From JANNPJ01 sp965200525 (GTDB lineage Bacteria; Actinomycetota; Actinomycetes; Actinomycetales; Kineosporiaceae), in NCBI GenBank assembly GCA_965200525.1, contig OZ241368.1, positions 5,518,001 to 5,582,000 on the forward strand: a stretch of DNA of 64,000 nt, read 5' to 3'. Made by a program: the position numbers and the translations under genes. Shown here piece after piece: positions 59,516 to 64,000 of this stretch; the stretch's first letter is position 1; every line of letters begins with the position of its first letter. The notes beneath the pieces were generated by a model. It searched no databases and was not told the DNA's origin. It saw nothing but the letters and a program-made list of their open reading frames with translations.

Positions 59516-60172
59516 ATGCCTATCGAATTGCGGGATGTCCGAGAGCTGGACCGACGTGCGGTCGAGGCCGGCCGGGCCGCCGTGGCCCAGATCCGGCCCG
59601 GCGATCTGGCCCGCCCCACCCCCTGCGAGCGGTGGTCCCTGGGCGATCTGCTGGCTCACATGACGGTTCAGCATCGAGGCTTCCGCGCGGCTGCTCTCGG
59701 GCTCGGGGCCGATCCGGTTCACTGGGCGGCCGATCCGCGCTGGAGCGCCCCGGGCCGGCCCGGTCTGGTCGAGGCCTACGACCAGGCCGCCGCCGCGGTG
59801 CTGTCCGCCTTCGCCGCCGAAGACGTGTTGCAGCGCCGGTTCGCCCTGCCCGAGATCAACGCGGAGGCCGATTTCCCGGCCGAGCAGGCGATCGGCTTCC
59901 ACTTCATCGACTACGTCGTGCACGGCTGGGACGTCGCCCGGTCACTGGGGCAGCGCTACGTCCTGCCCGACGACCTGGCCCCGGCCGCCGTCCGCATCGC
60001 CGAACTGGTGCCCGACGGCCCGCGAAGGCTGCTGCCGAATGCTGCCTTCAAACCGGGGCTCGGGGGCGAGCCTGCGGCTCTCGGCGGTCCGGGCCGTTCC
60101 GCCGGCCCATCCGAATCAGCTCTGGACCGGATCCTGCTGGCGCTCGGCCGCTCGCCGGGTTGGTCGGCCTGA
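59516..60172 (+). CDS. TIGR03086/DinB-like metal-binding (mycothiol-dependent-type) protein
   Basis: The 218-residue four-helix protein belongs to the maleylpyruvate-isomerase/DinB-like set. It has PTPCERWSLGDLLAHMTVQHRGF (W..DL..H metal His) and EQAIGFHFIDYVVHGWDVARSLG (HFxDxxVHxWD with the other metal His residues). Many are mycothiol-dependent, consistent with an actinobacterium. The C-terminal ~45 residues are Gly/Pro/Ala-rich then RILLALGRSPGW. It probably detoxifies or transfers a thiol; the true substrate is unknown. A leaderless transcript is predicted, controlled by the divergent MarR. Confidence 0.88.
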   Translation: MPIELRDVRELDRRAVEAGRAAVAQIRPGDLARPTPCERWSLGDLLAHMTVQHRGFRAAALGLGADPVHWAADPRWSAPGRPGLVEAYDQAAAAVLSAFAAEDVLQRRFALPEINAEADFPAEQAIGFHFIDYVVHGWDVARSLGQRYVLPDDLAPAAVRIAELVPDGPRRLLPNAAFKPGLGGEPAALGGPGRSAGPSESALDRILLALGRSPGWSA

Positions 60173-60207
60173 GGCCGGGGTCGGGTTCACCTGAGAGGCT
60201 GGAGCTC

Positions 60208-61329
60208 ATGACCCAAGAGAAGGACGCCGACCTCCGCCCGGCCGAGGAGCGCGCGGGCGAGCCGCGTGTGGTCGATGAGCGCGTGGTCGACGGTGCCGTG
60301 TCGCTGGGCTCGTGGCCGACCCCGCTGGAGCCGGCTCCTCGGCTGAGCGTTGCCCTCGGGCTGCGGCCCGACGATCTGTGGGTCAAGCGCGACGACCTGA
60401 TCGGCCTCGGTGGCGGTGGCAACAAGGTCCGCAAGCTGCAGTACACCTGCGCCGCCGCCCTGGCCCGGTCGGCCACGACACTGATCACCACCGGGGCCGG
60501 GCAGAGCAACCATGCCCGGCTCACCGCGGCCGCCGGCGCCCGGCTCGGCCTCGACGTCGTCCTGGTGCTGGCCGGTGAGCCGCCCGCGCCCGGCCTGGCC
60601 GCCACCGGCAACCTCGCCCTGGACGGCCTTTTCGGAGCCACCGTCATCTGGGCCGGCGCGCTCGACGACGTCGCGCTGCAGCAGCGGGCCGAGGCCGTCG
60701 CGCACGAGCTGGCCGAGCGGGGCCAGGTCGCCGAGGTGATCCCGTTCGGCGGATCGAGCCCGGTCGGGGCCCGCGGCTACGCCGACTGCGGGCGCGAACT
60801 GTCCCACCAGGCCGGAGGTCTGGCTCAGGTGGTGGTGGCGCTCGGGTCGGGCGGCACGATGGCCGGTCTGGTCCATCAGCTCGGCGCGAACCGGGTGGTC
60901 GGCGTCCACGTGGGAGCGGTTCCCGATCCCGCGGCCCGGGTCGCGGCCCTGGTCGACGGCCTCACCGGCGCCGACCAGCGCGGCCCGGACCAGCGCGGTG
61001 CTGCTGCCCCGGGTCTTGTGGATCAGCAGGGTCAGGCGGATGCGGGTGGGGCGAGGCTGGATCCGGACGGCTTGCGGATCCGGCTCGATCAGGTGGGGGC
61101 CGGCTACTCACAGCTGACGGACGACGTCCGCTGGGCGTTGCGTACGGCGGCCCGCACCGAAGGTCTGGTGCTCGATCCGATCTACACCGGCCGGGCGCTC
61201 GCCGGGCTGCGGGCCGCGGTCGCCGAGGGCACGGTCAGCCCCGGCCAGCGGACGGTCTTCCTGCACTCCGGCGGCCTGCCGGGCCTGTTCGGGCACCCCG
61301 AGGCGATGGCCTTCGCCTCCGCGGGCTGA
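60208..61329 (+). CDS. PLP-dependent D-cysteine desulfhydrase/ACC deaminase-like enzyme
   Basis: The 373-residue fold-type II PLP enzyme has the Schiff-base Lys in GGGGNKVRKLQY, the GAGQSNHARLTAAAGA segment, a Gly-rich phosphate cradle GSGGTMAGL and a C-terminal LDPIYTGRALAGL..LHSGGLPGLFG typical of D-cysteine desulfhydrase. It has a ~40-residue N-terminal extension and a loop near residue ~255-285 with two DQRG repeats and GADAGGAR, absent from typical family members. GGAG lies 4 nt before the ATG. D-cysteine versus ACC as substrate cannot be decided. Confidence 0.9.
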   Translation: MTQEKDADLRPAEERAGEPRVVDERVVDGAVSLGSWPTPLEPAPRLSVALGLRPDDLWVKRDDLIGLGGGGNKVRKLQYTCAAALARSATTLITTGAGQSNHARLTAAAGARLGLDVVLVLAGEPPAPGLAATGNLALDGLFGATVIWAGALDDVALQQRAEAVAHELAERGQVAEVIPFGGSSPVGARGYADCGRELSHQAGGLAQVVVALGSGGTMAGLVHQLGANRVVGVHVGAVPDPAARVAALVDGLTGADQRGPDQRGAAAPGLVDQQGQADAGGARLDPDGLRIRLDQVGAGYSQLTDDVRWALRTAARTEGLVLDPIYTGRALAGLRAAVAEGTVSPGQRTVFLHSGGLPGLFGHPEAMAFASAG

Positions 61330-61787
61330 GTGCCGCAGAAGTCCGATCGGAGAAAAGAGCGATTGGTGCGTATCAGGGGGGTATGACCAGTGCTCTGTCT
61401 GGTCGCAACCGAGTGCACGGGGCCACAGCCGGGTTCGGGGCAGGCACGATCGATGTCCCGTACGGGGGACGCTGACCAGGGTTCGGGGGTTCGCCGAGGT
61501 CAGAGTGTGTCGATCGCCTGCCCCGTTCCCCCCGGCCCCATCCCGGCGTACCGCCTCGCCCCGGACCACCCCTGATGAGGCGTCCGCGGTTCCGCAGAAC
61601 CGGGGCCGGACGGGGATCGGGGAAGGACCGGTCCGTCCCGTGGGTCAGATCTTCCCCGGCCGGTGTCGAACCGGTCAGCCGGGCCCGGCCGGCTCGCACC
61701 CGGAGGACGGCGCCGCCACCGGGCCTGGATACCGTGGCCGGGACGGTGACCGGACGGTCGCCTTCGGGATCGGCAGGGAGTGGGCGG
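61330..61787 (+). other. 458-bp gap with no convincing gene
   Basis: I see no gene with support on either strand. The stretch holds GGTTCCGCAGAACC (61588-61601), which is close to the 18-bp palindrome of the first gene, and a GGACCGGTCC palindrome near 61629. The dipeptidase reading frame stays open upstream to 61575, but the first well-placed start is 61788. Promoter elements for the dipeptidase were not clear. Confidence 0.5.
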
Positions 61788-63056
61788 ATGAGCAACACGG
61801 CAGGGACGGGTCCGACGGAGACGAGCCACGTCGAACTGGTGGCGGCCGTGCTCACGGCGATGCCGATCGTCGACACCCACAACGATCTGCCCAGTGCCCT
61901 GCGTGAGCGGGCCGGCTACAGCGTCGAAGGGCTCGACACCGATTATCCCGGGCTGCACACCGACATCCCGCGGTTGCGTGCCGGTGGGGTCGGGGCCCAG
62001 GTCTGGTCGGTGTTCGTCCCGTCGTCCTTGACCGAGCCCGATGCCGTGGTGGCCACCCTCGAACAGGTCGACGTGGTGTACCGGATGGTGGCCCGTTACC
62101 CGCAGGATCTGTCCCTGGCCTACACCGCCGACGACGTCGAGCGGGCCGTCGCGGCCGGCCGGATCGCCTCGCTGCTGGGCATCGAGGGCGGCCACAGCCT
62201 GGCCAGTTCGCTCGGCGTGCTGCGCGCTTTCGCCCGGCTCGGGGTGCGCTCGGTCACCCTGACCCACAACGACAACACGCCCTGGGCCGATTCGGCCACC
62301 GACGAGCCCCGGGTCGGCGGCCTCAACCAGGTCGGCCGGGCCGTGGTCGCCGAGCTCAACCGCACCGGCGTGCTGGTCGACCTGTCGCACGTGGCCGCCA
62401 CCACCCAGCGGGCCGCGCTCGAGGTGTCCACCGCCCCGGTGATCTTCAGCCATTCCTCGTGCCGGGCGCTGTCCGACCACCCGCGCAACGTGGCCGACGA
62501 CGTCCTCCAGCTGTTGCCGGCCAACGGCGGCGTCCTGCAGCTGACGTTCGTCCCGATGTTCATCTCCGAGGCGGTCGCCGGCTGGTACAAGGAGCGCGAG
62601 GTCGAGCTGGACCGCCTGGGCCGGCCCACCGATCTGTGGAACTGGGCCCGGGCCCCGCAGCCGGGCGAGAGCGCCGAAACGGTCGCCCAGGAGACCCGTT
62701 CCGCCGCCGGGAGCGAGGCCGGGCCGGACGATCCGGGCGGCGATTTCGGCCGGTGGCTGGCCGAGCACCCGCGCCCGGAGGTCACATTGGCGCAGGTGGC
62801 TGATCATGTCGAGCACGCCCGCGAGGTCGCCGGGATCGACCACATCGGCCTCGGCGGCGACTACGACGGCGTCGACGTGCAGCCCGCTCAGCTCGCTGAC
62901 GTGTCCGGATACCCGCGACTGCTGGGCGAACTGGCCGGCCGCGGCTGGTCCCGGGCCGACCTCGAAGCGCTCACCGGGCGGAACATCCTGCGGGTGCTGC
63001 GGGCGGCCGAGGAGATCGCGACCGAGCCGCTGTGGCCGACCCGCCCGCTGCACTGA
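61788..63056 (+). CDS. M19 membrane-dipeptidase family peptidase
   Basis: The 422-residue zinc dipeptidase has the metal motif VDTHNDLPSAL (HxD, residues ~28-36), the bridging Glu in GIEGGHSL, LTHNDNTPWADS, VDLSHVA and FSHSSCRALSDHPRNV (metal His residues), and DHIGLGGDYDGVD near the C-terminus (catalytic Asp region). There is no signal peptide, so it is likely cytoplasmic. It hydrolyses dipeptides, possibly beta-lactams or S-conjugates as in mammalian relatives. Residues ~300-345 (QPGESAETVAQETRSAAGSEAGPDDPGG) look like a disordered insertion. GGGAG precedes the ATG. Confidence 0.92.
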   Translation: MSNTAGTGPTETSHVELVAAVLTAMPIVDTHNDLPSALRERAGYSVEGLDTDYPGLHTDIPRLRAGGVGAQVWSVFVPSSLTEPDAVVATLEQVDVVYRMVARYPQDLSLAYTADDVERAVAAGRIASLLGIEGGHSLASSLGVLRAFARLGVRSVTLTHNDNTPWADSATDEPRVGGLNQVGRAVVAELNRTGVLVDLSHVAATTQRAALEVSTAPVIFSHSSCRALSDHPRNVADDVLQLLPANGGVLQLTFVPMFISEAVAGWYKEREVELDRLGRPTDLWNWARAPQPGESAETVAQETRSAAGSEAGPDDPGGDFGRWLAEHPRPEVTLAQVADHVEHAREVAGIDHIGLGGDYDGVDVQPAQLADVSGYPRLLGELAGRGWSRADLEALTGRNILRVLRAAEEIATEPLWPTRPLH

Positions 63057-63195
63057 GGTTGGCCCGTTCACCGGGGAGGGGCTCGGGTAAACGACGGAGC
63101 GTAACCGGAAACGTACGGACAGATCGGCTCAGCTGCCTACGATCCTGACGTCGGACCCACGCCGGGTGGGTTCTGCCGCCATCGCAGGGGGTTGC

Positions 63196-64000
63196 GTGAC
63201 CGAGGACAGCTGGCACCAGGCCCGCCTGATTCCGACGTCCGGAATCAACGGCGCCGACGAGCAGGAGCGCCGGGCCACCTCGGCCCTGTTGGCCGTGCTC
63301 AGCGCTGTCCGCGAGTTCGGCAAGGCCGTGACCGTGCCGCTGGGAGCCCCGGCCGGAACGGTCGAGACCTTCATCGAGGTGCCGTTCGCCGCCGCCGGCA
63401 AGAAGTGCTACCCCGACGGCCTGATCCGGGTCCGCCGGGGGCAGCGCACCTGGACGGCGCTGGTCGAGGTGAAGACCGGCAGCAACCGGCTCGACGTCAC
63501 CCAGCTGGAGACCTACCTGGACGTCGCCAAGGCCCAGGGGTTCGATGCGGTGCTCACCATCAGCAACGAGATCCCGTCGTTCGCCGGTCAGCACCCGGTG
63601 GTCGTCGACAAGCGCAAGCTGCGCAGCGTCGCCCTGCATCACTGCTCCTGGAGCCAGCTGCTGGCCGAGGCCGTGATGCAGAAGGAACACCGCGGGGTGG
63701 CCGACCCCGACCAGGCCTGGATCCTGGGCGAGCTGATCCGCTACCTGGAGCATCCGCGCTCGGGGGCGCTGGAGTTCGAGGACATGGGCGCCGCCTGGGT
63801 CGGCATCCGGGAGTCGGTCACGGCCGGAACCCTGCGGGCCGGCGACGACGGTCTGCTCGAGGTCACCGGCCGGTTCGACGCCCTGCTGCGGTACGCCAGC
63901 CTGCGCCTGGGCCGGCGGCTCGGCACCGACGTCGTCCCGCTGCTGTCCCGCCGGGAGACCACCGACCCGGCGCTGCGCACCGAGGCGCTGCGGGACTCGC
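63196..64000 (+). CDS. PD-(D/E)XK-like protein, truncated by window end
   Basis: The reading frame opens at GTG 63196 and runs off the end (268 codons visible). The N-terminal part has EVPFAAAGKKCYPDGLIRVRRGQRTWTALVEVKTGSNRLDVTQLETYLDVAKAQGFDAVLTISNE (residues ~67-130). The D of YPDG and the E-x-K of LVEVKTG sit with the spacing of a PD-(D/E)XK nuclease core, then an amphipathic helix with Q and E. Downstream is helical (SWSQLLAEAVMQKEHRG, LGELIRYLEHP). I do not recognise the family. No membrane helix or signal is present. GCAGGGGG lies ~6 nt upstream of the start. It could be a restriction or repair-type nuclease or a non-catalytic relative. Confidence 0.7.
   Translation, partial: MTEDSWHQARLIPTSGINGADEQERRATSALLAVLSAVREFGKAVTVPLGAPAGTVETFIEVPFAAAGKKCYPDGLIRVRRGQRTWTALVEVKTGSNRLDVTQLETYLDVAKAQGFDAVLTISNEIPSFAGQHPVVVDKRKLRSVALHHCSWSQLLAEAVMQKEHRGVADPDQAWILGELIRYLEHPRSGALEFEDMGAAWVGIRESVTAGTLRAGDDGLLEVTGRFDALLRYASLRLGRRLGTDVVPLLSRRETTDPALRTEALRDS

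Noticed and set aside
61373..61882. Open frames in the 458-bp gap before the dipeptidase
   Set aside because: None has a ribosome-binding site, recognisable domain or natural codon pattern, and they cross the dipeptidase start.

Overview
This is a very GC-rich actinobacterial chromosome segment. It has GTG/TTG start codons, dense 4-bp stop/start overlaps and a core gene order that matches the Mycobacterium tuberculosis Rv1691-Rv1713 neighbourhood: TPR protein, HAD phosphatase, tlyA, nadK, recN, steA, steB, pyrG, nudix, xerD, parA, scpA, scpB, rluB, cmk, der. The inserted MraY-like, MurJ-like and GT4 genes and the F420-type, MMPL and GH92 genes suggest a free-living high-GC actinomycete. Frankia- or Nakamurella-like is only a guess, and the species cannot be told from the sequence alone.

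Layout. 1-254: end of an rRNA operon (23S-5S spacer, 5S rRNA, strong terminator). 427-17624 (+): conserved core part 1, with a TPR protein carrying a huge Gly/Ser/Arg repeat region, glycerol-3-phosphate phosphatase-like HAD, TlyA, NAD kinase, RecN, then a tightly coupled envelope block (SteA, SteB, MraY-like, MurJ-like, GT4), CTP synthase, a Nudix hydrolase and a GNAT. 17731-25351 (mostly -): an SDR, a divergent alpha/beta hydrolase, and a six-gene minus-strand operon ribB-plsC-MMPL-unknown-SDR-SRPBCC that looks like a small lipid or specialised-metabolite pathway with its exporter. 25695-35641: a membrane protein (-), then alanine dehydrogenase, XerD, ParA, ScpA, ScpB, RluB, prephenate dehydrogenase, CMP kinase and Der (+), which is core part 2 (chromosome segregation, recombination, ribosome biogenesis).

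35644-64000 is accessory and shuffled. It holds two MFS transporters (one divergent from an MmyB-type regulator), a degenerate-GGDEF/EAL protein, a Gfo/Idh/MocA oxidoreductase, a DUF4242 protein coupled to an AfsR/SARP-like TPR regulator, and a sugar-use locus (LacI regulator, sugar-binding lipoprotein, ABC ATPase, permease, secreted GH92 alpha-mannosidase with CBM32 and ricin-type modules) with paired LacI-like operators. After these come small enzymes (GNAT, VOC, hydrolase, F420-type DDN, SDR), a CDF transporter, tRNA-Pro(GGG) with a good terminator, a phage-endolysin-like M15 peptidase, a MarR/DinB-like divergent pair, a PLP enzyme, an M19 dipeptidase, and a truncated PD-(D/E)XK-like protein running off the end.

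Recurring themes: several genes have a TAnnnT hexamer exactly 6 nt before the start codon, predicting leaderless mRNAs. Short in-frame tandem repeats (12, 15, 18 and 42 bp) decorate protein ends. The SteAB-MraY-like-MurJ-like-GT4 block could be a second, septum-linked lipid-linked-sugar pathway. No CRISPR array, transposase or complete prophage was seen.
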